NCBI RefSeq assembly: GCF_036227125.1
Contig: NZ_CP109435.1
Coordinates: 7,750,001-7,814,000, forward strand
Direction of reading: 5' to 3'
DNA: 64,000 bases
DNA from: Streptomyces sp. NBC_01485
GTDB taxonomy: Bacteria > Actinomycetota > Actinomycetes > Streptomycetales > Streptomycetaceae
Positions 1-9,200 of this stretch are shown in pieces (within the stretch, counting starts at the first letter, position 1; the number at the start of each line of letters is the position of its first letter). The position numbers and the translations under genes are program-made. The notes below the pieces were generated by a model, which had not been told where the DNA came from, searched no databases, and was given only the letters and a program-made list of their open reading frames with translations.

Positions 1-1
1 G

Positions 2-2635
2 CTACTAGGCGGGGCCGAGCTACTCCTCGGCGGACTCGCGCGGCGCCAAGGCAATCTTGTGAAGGCCAAGCAGCATGCGCGGCGATCGATTGAGTTGGCG
101 GAGGCTGCGGATAGCGTGCTCGGGCGAGGGGACTCTTACCTTTTCGCGGCTCAGCTGTCGCGGGACGACGGTGAGCTGGACGAGGCGCAACAGTTTGCTG
201 ATCAGGCATTGAACCTGGCCGAGGCGGCCAACGACGAGCTGGAGCCTGAGGAGTCACTTAGATTCCTGAGCCAAGCCCACTGTGTTGTAGGGACGTTGGC
301 CAGGGAACGGGGAGATCTTGCAGAGGGACAACGGCTTGCTGAAAAGGCGTTGGAACTGGCCGAGACCGCCGGAAGTCGTGGGATGCAGGCCGATGCTCAC
401 GACCTGCTGGCATTGATTTCGGGGCATGAATGGGGGGATCTATCCCGGGCACGGCAGCATGCGGAGCGGGCGTTGGAGCTGGCCGAGGCTACGGGTGATG
501 TATTGCAGCAGAGTCGAGCCCAACACAAGCTGGGTGAGCTGGCCGGGCATGAGTCTGGTGACCTGACCCAGGCGCGAGAGCAAGTGCAGCGGGCGTTGCA
601 GCTGGCCGAGGCCGCCGAGGACGTGTTCGAACAAGCCCACGACCATGCGATGCTCGGCGAGATAGCCCGGGTCCAGGGTGCCCCCAGCGTGTTTGAAGAC
701 CATGTGCAGCGGGCACTGGAGCTGGCCGAGGCTGTCCACCATAGGGTGGGTCAGGGCAACGCCCACCACCTTCTTGCGGAGCTGTACTACCAGCGGGTGG
801 ACGTCCCGCAGGCGCGAGAACACCTGGAACAGGCTCTGTCGCTTGCTAGGAGTGCTGGGGATACGCCGGAGCAGAGCAAGGCACACTTGATGCTCGGCGA
901 CCTCGCTCGCCTACGCCAGGAATATCCTTCCGCCCGCGATCATGCTCAGAAGGCCCTCGAGCTGGCAGTGGAGGCGGGGGATGATCTCGGTGCAGCCAAG
1001 GCCCATGTGGTCCTGTCGAATGCGCTAGTAGCGGACTCGCCCTGGGAGCTAGCGACGGCGCTCAAGCACATGATGGCAGCTATCCGCACACGGGAAAGAG
1101 TGCGACTGCGAGTAGGCAGTTCGGCCGACCGGGCGCGCATCCTCGCCGAATCCGCGGACTGGGACCAGGTAGCTCTGTCGCAGGCCGCAAGCCTTGGTGA
1201 TGGATGGGCTGGCCTAGAACTTGCAGAGATCGGCCGGGGAGAGGCGGTGGCGCAACTTTTGCACTCCCGCGGCACTTACGGTGACGCGCCAGAACCGGTA
1301 CGAGCCCTGCTACACGATCTGGACGAGCTGCACTCCCGCAAGGGGGCACTGTTGGACCCGCGGCCCATCGCTGACGAGCCTGTCATCAACCCGAGACTGC
1401 TGCGCGCCCGTAAGGAGGCCCAGGAGGAACTCGACGAGCGGATCGCACAACTCCACAGGGAACTGGCTACGGCCGTGGGCAGCGCGTTCCAGCGCGCCTT
1501 CACGGCTGAGCCGATTGCCGCCGACAGCTTGCGGGGGCGTCTGCATGGAAACGTCCATGCGCTACTGCTCAGACTCTTTCCATACAGCCAGGAGTCTGGC
1601 GGCCGGCTCCTGTACTCCGTGTGGGTACCTCCGGAACCCACCGAATCGCCAGTCATCGAAGAGAAGAAGCTAACCGCGGAGCAGGTCAACTGGCTGACCG
1701 ACCTGACGAGTCCGAGAGACGCACACCTAGCCGGTTGGCGTCTACTAGAAGACACCGGACATCGCTGGCGCCGTGAGCTGGGCGAGTGTCTGCTGCCCGT
1801 AGGGCTGCGCACGCTCTTGAGCGACGTGAGCCGGAACACGGAAGGAGAACCGCCAACCCTGCTGATCGTGCCTAGCGGGGAACTTTGGGGGCTACCATTC
1901 GCCACCCTTGACGTTAGCGGGCGCTGCCTGCTGGATCTCGCTGCCCTAACCTTGCTGCCTGCTTTGCGGATGCTGCCCGAAACCCCGCCGTTGAGGAAAC
2001 CACAAAAAGACGGCCGAGGGCCGGCACGAGCCCTGGCATACATAACCAGACCAGACGCGCAAGCCGAACGCGACCAGCTCGCCCACGACTACGGGAGCCA
2101 ACTAGATGTAGAAACCGACCCCCAACAGCTGGTGACTAAGCTACGCAACGGCGACCGTTACCAACTTGGAGTTCTGTCCGTACACGGGGACGCGGAACTC
2201 GGACTGGCGCACAGCATCGAACTCCAGCGCGATCCACCCCACAAACTGTCCGCAGCCCGCCTCCTCGGCCTCAGCCTTCCGTCGCGTCTAGTGATCGGAG
2301 CCTGCTGGTCAACGCGCGTGTCGTCCGGCCCAGGCGAGGAGCCGATTGGACTGCCTACTGTGGCCCTCACTCGCGGCGCTACCTCGCTCACGACTGCGCT
2401 CTACCCGGTCCCAGACAAGGCCACGGGAACTATTCTTGCCGCCTATTACCAGCAACTGGCTGCCGGCGTGCCACCCGTTCACGCCTTGCGTAACGCGCAG
2501 AGAGGCTACGTCGTCGCTGCGCAGCACGACGATTCTCCCGATTGGGAGCTTGGAAGGACTCCTGGGTACTGGGCAGGGTTGACGCTGCTCACCATCGAAC
2601 CCGGACCGCAAGGCTCTGGCGATCGGGATGGATGA
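2..2635 (+). CDS. TPR-CHAT domain protein, 5' end outside window
   Basis: The N-terminal half (to about residue 340) is a run of TPR units of about 40 residues, recognisable by the recurring 'A..ALELAEAAGD' pattern. The C-terminal half is a caspase-like CHAT domain with a core strand 'LLIVPSGELWGLPFA', a catalytic His in 'SVHGD' (about residue 709 counted from the GTG at 59) and a catalytic Cys in 'GACWS' (about 749). The frame stays open without a stop back to position 2 and encodes more TPR sequence, so the GTG at 59 is probably internal and the true start lies upstream of the window. CHAT proteins are cysteine proteases, often effectors of bacterial conflict systems in which TPRs act as the sensing or binding scaffold. 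The gene converges with the small gene at 2638-3090. The substrate is unknown. Confidence 0.85.
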   Translation, partial: LLGGAELLLGGLARRQGNLVKAKQHARRSIELAEAADSVLGRGDSYLFAAQLSRDDGELDEAQQFADQALNLAEAANDELEPEESLRFLSQAHCVVGTLARERGDLAEGQRLAEKALELAETAGSRGMQADAHDLLALISGHEWGDLSRARQHAERALELAEATGDVLQQSRAQHKLGELAGHESGDLTQAREQVQRALQLAEAAEDVFEQAHDHAMLGEIARVQGAPSVFEDHVQRALELAEAVHHRVGQGNAHHLLAELYYQRVDVPQAREHLEQALSLARSAGDTPEQSKAHLMLGDLARLRQEYPSARDHAQKALELAVEAGDDLGAAKAHVVLSNALVADSPWELATALKHMMAAIRTRERVRLRVGSSADRARILAESADWDQVALSQAASLGDGWAGLELAEIGRGEAVAQLLHSRGTYGDAPEPVRALLHDLDELHSRKGALLDPRPIADEPVINPRLLRARKEAQEELDERIAQLHRELATAVGSAFQRAFTAEPIAADSLRGRLHGNVHALLLRLFPYSQESGGRLLYSVWVPPEPTESPVIEEKKLTAEQVNWLTDLTSPRDAHLAGWRLLEDTGHRWRRELGECLLPVGLRTLLSDVSRNTEGEPPTLLIVPSGELWGLPFATLDVSGRCLLDLAALTLLPALRMLPETPPLRKPQKDGRGPARALAYITRPDAQAERDQLAHDYGSQLDVETDPQQLVTKLRNGDRYQLGVLSVHGDAELGLAHSIELQRDPPHKLSAARLLGLSLPSRLVIGACWSTRVSSGPGEEPIGLPTVALTRGATSLTTALYPVPDKATGTILAAYYQQLAAGVPPVHALRNAQRGYVVAAQHDDSPDWELGRTPGYWAGLTLLTIEPGPQGSGDRDG

Positions 2636-2637
2636 CC

Positions 2638-3090
2638 TCAGCCACCTGCAGTCTCGCCAGCGTCTGGGTGCCAGAGCCAGCACTTCGAGCCATGGTTGAA
2701 GCTCAAAGTTCCGGACCCGAAGCGTGACAGATCCAGACTGTGGAGTTGCTCATACGCTTCTTCGGGAAGACCCGGCTCCAGGAGTACCCGCAGCTCCGTT
2801 TCCCTGTCCTGGAACGCCGCTTTGCGACCTCCGGCACCGGACGCTTGGAAAAGATCCTCAATTGCTTGCCGAAGTGCTCGGTAGGCATCTTCGCCCATGC
2901 TGCTGAGAAACGCCTGCAGCGGGAGAATTACAAGAATTAACAACAGCTCGATACTGCGCACATTTGGGCGAGGGGTAGGGGTATGGACGCCCAACGCCGA
3001 CAACGTATCGAGGAGATGCTGACTCATGTCTCTTGGTATATCTTCACCGAAGAAGCTGACATCTGCCTCTATCACATCTGACCTGCTCAC
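2638..3090 (-). CDS. Small membrane-segment protein, possible EACC1-like partner of the CHAT gene
   Basis: A 150-residue protein starting at GTG 3090, with a strong Shine-Dalgarno AAGGAGG about five bases upstream. The N-terminal ~45 residues look like an alpha/beta unit. A hydrophobic stretch 'IELLLILVILPLQAFL' (about 47-62) could be a membrane helix. An amphipathic helix and a C-terminal alpha/beta part follow. Its stop lies 2 bp from the CHAT stop, in convergent orientation. The layout (short alpha/beta, hydrophobic helix, helix, strands) resembles EACC1 (effector-associated constant component 1) proteins that accompany CHAT and other effectors in actinobacterial conflict systems. That match rests on layout and context, not on a search, so the function is unproven. 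Confidence 0.6.
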   Translation of the reverse strand: MSRSDVIEADVSFFGEDIPRDMSQHLLDTLSALGVHTPTPRPNVRSIELLLILVILPLQAFLSSMGEDAYRALRQAIEDLFQASGAGGRKAAFQDRETELRVLLEPGLPEEAYEQLHSLDLSRFGSGTLSFNHGSKCWLWHPDAGETAGG

Positions 3091-3249
3091 GAACCCTCCT
3101 TCGCGCCCGCCGTCTGGGTAGTTGGCGAGCAGACATCGGATTGCGCCAAGTGACCTCCCCCCACCAGGTCAGCACACACTCGTGTGCCTCGCACCCTTTG
3201 AACAGCGCATCGGGGCAATCCCCGAATGCCGCATAGTCTGGATTGCTCC

Positions 3250-3321
3250 TTGAGGCAGCTTGCCAAGCTCCACTGGCGCATCGAGCACGACTACCGCGAG
3301 ATGAAGCAGGCCCTGGGGTTG
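3250..3321 (+). pseudogene. IS701/IS4-type transposase C-terminal remnant
   Basis: About 24 codons read 'LRQLAKLHWRIEHDYREMK' followed by QALGL. This matches the region around the catalytic Glu (RIE.DY.E.K) of IS701-family transposases. The similarity stops abruptly on both sides and no start or other catalytic residues remain, so this is a fossil. The rest of 3091-3478 shows nothing else convincing. Confidence 0.6.
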
Positions 3322-3478
3322 ACCCAGGGCCCTGATAGTTTGCCCGGTTCGTCTGAACTTGGTCGGTTGATGTCGGCCGCGAGCCCCGGCCACAGTCGAA
3401 CACGACCCCTGTGGATCATGGAATTCTCTACGCTTCAAGATCCACGAAGGTGCCGTGCTCGTCCCGCTATCATCCCTC

Positions 3479-4036
3479 ATGCCTGTTCCCGTTTCCCGCG
3501 CACCCCGTCTGCAAGTCCTGCGTGAGGGCGCCGCGCGGGACCAAGTCCGCAGTCTGGCCGTCGAGTTCGAATCGCTCACCGATCCACGCGGAGCCAGCGG
3601 GGTGCGCTACCGGCTCTCTTCCCTGCTGGCCCTGGTGGTCTGCGTGAGGACGCCCGCGGGACACGATTCGATCACCGCGGCGGCGGAGTGGTGCTGGCGG
3701 GCGGCCCCCGAGGAACTGGCCGCCTTCGGCCTGCCCTACCACCCGCTCCTGGGCCGCTACCGGGCGCCGAGTGAGAAGCCCCTGCGCAGCGTGCTGTCAC
3801 GCCTCGATCCCGCCGAGCTCAGCGCGGCCGGATTCGCCTGCCTGACATCCCTGCTTCCCGACGAGCGCGCGACTCCCGCGCCGCTGATGCCCGACGGCGG
3901 CCCCGAGCGCGAACAGCGCCGGGCCTACCAGGCTGCCGCACAGGCCGATCCGGTGCGCCGCAGGCGCCGGGCGATCGCGGTGGACGGCAAGTGCCTCGCC
4001 GCCCGTCCCCCAAATCATTGCCGGGAGAACTCGTGA
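3479..4036 (+). pseudogene. Truncated ISAs1-family transposase
   Basis: From ATG 3479 the protein reads as an ISAs1-family N-terminal domain: 'LTDPRGASGVRYRLSSLLAL', 'AGHDSITAAAEWC', and the start of the DDE core 'AIAVDGKCL' with the first catalytic Asp. Homology ends at about position 3996. The last dozen codons to the stop at 4036 are unrelated and run into the 5' end of the DUF6243-like gene. More than half of a normal transposase (about 380-400 residues), including the remaining catalytic residues, is missing, so it cannot be active. Confidence 0.75.
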
Positions 4037-4107
4037 CCGTGAGCAAGAACATCAACAACCCTGTGGGCATGGGCGGCGGCCAGCGCAAGACGCTGTCCCG
4101 GGCCGAA
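4033..4107 (+). pseudogene. DUF6243-like small gene, 5' part, split by the IS3 element
   Basis: Starting at GTG 4033 or 4039, with GGGAGAA just upstream, the frame reads 'SKNINNPVGMGGGQRKTLSR' followed by AE, then meets the IS3 left end at 4108. Removing the element and one copy of the 3-bp duplication restores the frame directly into 5434 ('RQNNGPHRNLDRQGAADQKA'). The joined peptide resembles small basic actinobacterial proteins of the DUF6243 type (about 65-75 residues, unknown function). The assignment is from recalled family sequence, while the split itself is directly visible. Confidence 0.7.
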
Positions 4108-4134
4108 TGAGGTTCCCCCTGCCGGCCGGACAGC
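4108..4134 (+). repeat. IS3 left terminal inverted repeat
   Basis: Begins TGAGGTTCCCCCTGC and ends GGACAGC. It pairs with 5404-5430 with six mismatches and is preceded by target duplication GAA. Confidence 0.9.
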
Positions 4135-4177
4135 TTGATACTGGGACGGATGGTCCCGGAGGAAGCAGTCACAAGTA

Positions 4178-4483
4178 GTGAGTAACAAGAGCAACATGAG
4201 CAAGCGGTACACGGCCGAGTTCAAGCGGGACGCGGTCGCCTTGGCGTTGTCCTCGGAGAAGACGGTCACCGAGGTCGCGCGGGATCTGGGCGTGAGTCCG
4301 GAAGGGCTGCGCGGGTGGGTGAAGCAGGCGAAGGTCGACCGCGGTGAGGGGCCCGCCGGGGCTTTGACCACTGCGGAGCGTGAGGAGTTGGTCCGGCTGC
4401 GGCGGAAGGTTCGCGAGCAGGAGGCCACGATCGAGGTTCTGGGAAAAGCGACCGCCTTCTTCGCTCAGGACAAGATGAGGTAG
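4178..4483 (+). CDS. IS3 transposase OrfA
   Basis: A 101-residue protein with the Tnp_1 helix-turn-helix 'KRYTAEFKRDAVALAL..EKTVTEVARDLGVSPEGLRGWVKQ' (about 8-50) and a C-terminal leucine-zipper-like helix that mediates OrfA/OrfAB assembly. The start is GTG 4178, or ATG 4196 six codons on. The GGA AAA GCG context at 4442-4450 is a candidate slippage site. Slipping by -1 there would carry ribosomes into the orfB frame, which is open through this region, to make the OrfAB transposase. Confidence 0.88.
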   Translation: MSNKSNMSKRYTAEFKRDAVALALSSEKTVTEVARDLGVSPEGLRGWVKQAKVDRGEGPAGALTTAEREELVRLRRKVREQEATIEVLGKATAFFAQDKMR

Positions 4484-4569
4484 ACACCGCGGCACGGTGT
4501 CGTTTCATCGATGCGGAGAAGGCGTCGGAGGGTAATCCTGCAGGTCAAAGCGTTGCGTTTCTGTGCCGT

Positions 4570-5397
4570 GTGCTGGGAGTGCCCCGTTCCACCTACTACG
4601 CGCACAGGGCGTCACGGCCGGCCCGGACGGTGCGGGAGCGGGCGGAGGAGGCGCTGGTGGGCGAGATCCGGGTGCTTCACGCCGGATCTCGCGGTGCCTA
4701 CGGGGCCCCGCGGATCCACGCCGCCCTGCGGCGGGCCGGGCGGGTGGTGAACTCCAAGAAGATCGAGCGGCTGATGCGCAGGCACCGGGTCGTCGGGATC
4801 ACCCGCCGCCGGCGGCGGGGCCTGACCCGGCAGGCGAAGCGGGCGGTGTTCGCGCCCGACCTGATCGGCCGGGACTTCACCGCGCCCCGGCCCGGGATGC
4901 GGCTCGTCGGCGACATGACTGAACTCGGCACGCTGGAAGGGAAGTTGTATCTGGCGACCTGTATCGATCTCGCGACGCGGGAGGTGGTCGGCTGGGCGAT
5001 GGCCGACCACCACCGCGCCGAGCTGCCGGTCGCCGCCTTGCGGATGGCGGCCGGGCGTGGCGGCCTGGAGCACGGTTGCGTCATGCATACGGATCGCGGC
5101 AGCGAGTACACGAGTGACGAATTCCGCAGCGAAATACGCAAGTTGCGCATGAGGCAGTCGATGGGGCGCGTCGGCTCTTGTTACGATAATGCCGCCGCGG
5201 AAAGCTGGTTCGCCATCCTGAAAGCGGAGATCGGGACGACCATGTGGGAGACCCGCGAGGCCGCCCGGGCCGACGTTTTCCGCTACGTCGAGGTCGAGTA
5301 CAACCGCAGCCGGCTCCGTCGGCACCCCGACTACGGGTACGTCACCCCGCTCGAAACGAGATCCTTGCTCAGGCAGAACCTCGTCCCGGCAGCGTAA
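4570..5397 (+). CDS. IS3 transposase OrfB (DDE integrase core)
   Basis: An rve-type integrase catalytic domain. An HTH_21 region 'GAYGAPRIHAALRR' is followed by the DDE triad in 'VGDMTEL', 'MHTDRGSEY' and 'YDNAAAESWFAILK', and a 'VEYNRSRLRRHPDYGYVTP' tail. The frame is open upstream of this start, overlapping the end of orfA and encoding 'RCRFIDAEKASEGNPAG'. It is therefore normally made as an OrfAB fusion by -1 frameshifting rather than from the start given here. The 275-residue core is full length. Confidence 0.9.
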   Translation: MLGVPRSTYYAHRASRPARTVRERAEEALVGEIRVLHAGSRGAYGAPRIHAALRRAGRVVNSKKIERLMRRHRVVGITRRRRRGLTRQAKRAVFAPDLIGRDFTAPRPGMRLVGDMTELGTLEGKLYLATCIDLATREVVGWAMADHHRAELPVAALRMAAGRGGLEHGCVMHTDRGSEYTSDEFRSEIRKLRMRQSMGRVGSCYDNAAAESWFAILKAEIGTTMWETREAARADVFRYVEVEYNRSRLRRHPDYGYVTPLETRSLLRQNLVPAA

Positions 5398-5403
5398 ACA
5401 CCC

Positions 5404-5430
5404 GCTGTCCAGTTCGCGGGGGGAACTTCA
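5404..5430 (-). repeat. IS3 right terminal inverted repeat
   Basis: Reads GCTGTCC at its inner end and GGGGGGAACTTCA at its outer end, the inverted counterpart of 4108-4134. It is followed by the target duplication GAA at 5431-5433. Confidence 0.9.
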
Positions 5431-5568
5431 GAACGGCAGAACAACGGTCCGCACCGCAACCTCGACCGCCAGGGTGCAGCCGACCAGAAGGCGGAGCTGA
5501 TGCGCAAGATGCGCGAGAAGGCAGGCGCAGCCGAGGGCGCCGGGCAGACGAGCGACGACACCGGACTG
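5431..5568 (+). pseudogene. DUF6243-like small gene, 3' part
   Basis: Continues the frame interrupted at 4107: 'RQNNGPHRNLDRQGAADQKA', then 'ELMRKMREKAGAAEGAGQTS'. No stop occurs at the length expected for such a protein. The frame runs on to 5961 through sequence that no longer looks like it, so the 3' end also seems to have been rearranged. Bases 5569-5830 contain nothing I can assign. Confidence 0.6.
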
Positions 5569-5830
5569 CGACGCGCGGTCCGGGCCCTGCTGCCGTACCG
5601 GGCGTGGCCGGTCCCGCTCAGCTCTCGGCCGAGCATCCGCGTCTCAGTCGACCACCCGGGGCGGCCGCAGATTCAGCAGCCCCGTCACCGCCAACACCCG
5701 AGCTGCATCAGCAGGATCAGCACCAGCGCGTTCCCCGTGCCCAGCCCGGGTGACACTGTCAGGAGGAGCGTGCAGGGCGTCCTTCACCGCTTAATTCGGG
5801 GTCAGTCCTGTCGAGCGTTCCTGGGGACGC

Positions 5831-6055
5831 CGGCAGTTGCGTCGCCTCAACCGTGGTGGCGACCGTCAGGCCAATGCCGCGCTCCACCGCATCGTGTTCA
5901 TCCGCCTGCGGGTCGACCCGCGCACTCCGGACTATTACGAGCGCCGGATCAAGGAGGGTAAGACCCGTCGCGAAATCGTCCGTCGCTTCAAAGGCTACGC
6001 GGCCCGGGACGTCTTCCACCTGGTCGGACAGCTACAGCCAGGACCCCGCTCATAG
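5831..6055 (+). pseudogene. IS110-family transposase C-terminal remnant
   Basis: Encodes 'RQLRRLNRGGDRQANAALHR' and onward to 'DYYERRIKEGKTRREIVRRF', very close to the last ~70 residues of the intact IS110 transposase at 27025-28113. The non-coding bases after the stop (TAGGGGC...GTGA...GGTGAG) also resemble the right end of that element. The N-terminal DEDD domain and left end are missing, so this is a dead relative of the intact copy 20 kb away. Confidence 0.85.
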
Positions 6056-6130
6056 GGGCTGTCGTGACAGGTGAGGATTCCCGTCGGATCGCTCCGGCGG
6101 GGGTCCTGCGTAGACGGGGACCTGATACAA

Positions 6131-6160
6131 CGACGCCCCGCTGGCTGCGGCGGGGCGTCG
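6131..6160 (-). terminator. Hairpin terminator after the type ISP gene
   Basis: CGACGCCCCGC pairs perfectly (11 bp) with GCGGGGCGTCG across an 8-base loop, 56 bp past the stop of the minus-strand enzyme gene. There is no clear U tract, as is common in Streptomyces. Confidence 0.6.
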
Positions 6161-6215
6161 TCGTGCAAATATTCCGTTGATGTTGCGGGCGTCAGGCACT
6201 CAGGCCGGACGGGTG

Positions 6216-9200
6216 TCAGTCCGAGAAGTCGAGGCTCTCCTGACCAGGGCCGGGGGCGCGTCGAGACTTCCGCGGCGGTTTCGGTTCCTTAGTTGCGTAG
6301 GCAGGTACGGGCAGGATGCCCTCGCCCCGTAGGTCGTCCGTGCTGATGAGCGGGCCGCTGCTCACTGCATCCAGCAGCCGGGCCTGTCGGGGTTCGAGGG
6401 CTACGAGGAGCCCGAGCGCGTTGATGAGGTCAAGCAGATCAACGGTCCACCGGGCAGGCCAGGTCGGGGGCAGGATGTCATTCAACGGGGTCTGTCGTTC
6501 CACGTCTGGCTTGCGCTTGCGGAAGCTGAACCACTTGCGGATCACCTGCACCCCGCCGATCCGATAGTCCCAGACTTCCGGCGCCACCGGACGTATGCAG
6601 CCCGTGCCCACCGTGAGGGTTCGCGTGGACGCGTCGTAAGAGATGTCCGCGGGTAACCCGTCGTCCTCTCCGATCACGACGACGCATTCCGGTTGTTCCT
6701 CGGGGGGAAGCCTCGGGGACGAGCCAGGTGAACTGTCGTGGTGGGAGGCGAAGCGCTGGCCGTACGTGTGGATCCACACCGTGCGCCTGCCCACTTCCAC
6801 GAGCTCCGCCCATAGAGCCGGGTCGCGTGTTATAGGGATACGGACACCGCGCTCGGCGAGGTTCGCGGCGAAGCGGCGGGTGTAGCCGCTGTGGCCGGCT
6901 GTTCCCGCGATGTACGCGAAGAGGTCCTCGGCGGTGACCGTCACGCCGTGCGTCTTGGTGAGAAGACGCAGCAGGCCAGGGGTGACGTTTGGTTCAGCCT
7001 GGTGAGTGTGGCGGTAGAGAGGGGCGACGCGGCCGCCTTCGGTGCCTTTGAAGTGGTGCATGTCGGGCAGCAGGGCAGTGAAACTCACCGCCGGCCCCGG
7101 ACGGCCTGATTCCGTGTGGAGTTCGGACAGGTAGATCTGACGCTGGTCGTTGTGGGCGAACCACAAGGCCGGTCGCGGAAAGTCGATCACTCGTCTGTCC
7201 GCGATGATGTACTGCCTGTCGAAGGTCATCCGGCCGTAGGGAACAGTGACCGGCAACGTCTCCTTCTCCGCGGCAAGGCTGTCCCTTTCCTGCTGGCCGG
7301 GCAGTGGTGGTTCCGGCTTATCCGGACGGCGGTCTCTGGTTGTTTTCAGCAGTGCGGCCTTGTCCTCCGCTGGGGCTTGGACGAGTCTGCGCCACCGGCT
7401 CTCCAGGACGTCGCGGCTGGGTGAGACGGGCCAGCTGCGGTTGTTCTTGTTGCCGGAGCTCGTCCAGGGCAGTAGGGCATCCACCGGTGGCATTGCCGAC
7501 CACTCGGAGTCGGACAGGACGTGAAAAGGCGCGGTCCACTGTGTGGGGCAGAGTTGCCAGGAGGTCCCGTCGCGATGGCCGTCGAGGCCAAGCCCTTCCA
7601 GCCAGTTGAACTTCTCCTCGCGTGTGCCCGCGGGGACGTCGAGTCGCCAGACCCGCGCCGGTGTACTCGCGTCCGGGGCGCCATGGCGGACGAAGACGGC
7701 GATGCAGATCTCCCGCTTGACATCCTGGAAGACACGGGTGCGCGTGTCGGAGTAGGCGCCCTCGGGACAGAGACCGATGACCCAGCCCTCGTCGGCGGCC
7801 TCGCGTAGGTAGTGGCGCATGCCGGCCGAGCCCTCGCTGTCCAGGTATCCGGAGTTGGTGATGAGGGCGACGATCCCGCTGGGGGCCTTCGGCGCTCCCG
7901 AGGCGGTCAACTGGTCGAAGACCTTCCAGGTGGACCACGCCCAGAAGTAGACGTAGAGGTTGTCGAGGGCGTATCCGACGCGTCCGTTGTCCTCTGGGTG
8001 GAAGCGGGCGAGGATCGGGCCCTGGCCGTTCGGGTTGCCCTCGGTGACCCAGCGTCCGACGCCCGACTGTCTCGCACCCCGCAGGTAGGGTGGATTGCCG
8101 ATGACCACCATGACCTTCTCGTCCGCCTTGATCTTGTTCGCCATGCGGCGGTGGCGGGCGATCGCCTCGTACATGAAGCCCAGGTGGTGCTCGACGGCGG
8201 GATCGTCGAGTGTGTCGGCCACCAGAAGCCTCGGCGGGCGGCGCGTGATGTCGGCGTCGTGGGACCGGAAGGCGTGGTGCACACGGAGTTCGGCGACGGC
8301 GTACGGCCCGGTCTGTTTCTCCAGCCCGGCCAGTCGGCCCGAGAGTTCCCGGAGAAGCCCGGACTTGAGCGTGCTGCCGTACTTCAGTGTCAGGGACTTG
8401 GCGACGTGGTCGATGATGTTGATGAGGAAGGTCCCGGTGCCCATGGCCGGATCGACGACGGTGACGTCCTCGCTTCCGTAGCCGTCCTCCTGGCCGAGCC
8501 GGTCACGCAGCACTTCGTCGGTGAAGCCGACCATGAAGCGGACGACCTCGCCGGCCGTGTAGTACGTACCCGTCCGCCGTCGCAGTTCCGGGTCGTAGGC
8601 GCTCAGAAAGCCCTCGTACAGGTGGAGGTAGGTGTCTCCGGTCTCGTCCTTGAACATCTCGGGGTCGACGGCCGATAAGACGTCGATCAGCGGGTCGATG
8701 ATGCCCCGCAGATCGTCGAGGGCGTCGTCCGTCAGCACCGCCAGCGCCTTGCCCATCAAGGAATGCCGCTTGCCCAGTCGGATCGCGACCTCGGGGAGCG
8801 TGAGCCTGCCCAGATCAATGTGTTCAAGACGAGCCAGCAGCATGGCAAACGTCAGCGTCTGACTGTATTGGTCCGCGAACTCTTCCGGGCGAGCGTCGGG
8901 GAAGAGCAGGTCCTTCCAGTTGTCGGCCAGGATTGAGAACGCAGCGTCAGCCTCCCCGTGCTCCTCGCGGGTGAGGCGTTCGGTGACCTCGTCACGCAGC
9001 AGGGCGCAGATTCCCGCGATGCGCTTGACCAGTTCGTTGATGCTGTCGTGGACGATGGGCGCTGGCAGGAAGAAGTGTGTGAGGGTGCGCTCGAACCCGG
9101 TGTCCGCGACGACGAGTTGCCGGCTACCGGAATCAAGGTCTCCGACCAGGATTCCGGTCGGGCCGACCTGTACGCCGAAACGGTAGACCGCCCACTGGTA

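Larger units (their letters stand above)
4108..5430 (+). mobile_element. IS3-family insertion sequence, complete
   Basis: A 1,323-bp element bounded by 27-bp imperfect inverted repeats that match at 21 of 27 positions, and flanked by a 3-bp direct repeat GAA (4105-4107 and 5431-5433). This is the duplication size usual for IS3 elements. It carries orfA (helix-turn-helix) and orfB (DDE integrase) in consecutive frames and appears intact, hence probably recent compared with the decayed elements on both sides. Confidence 0.93.
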
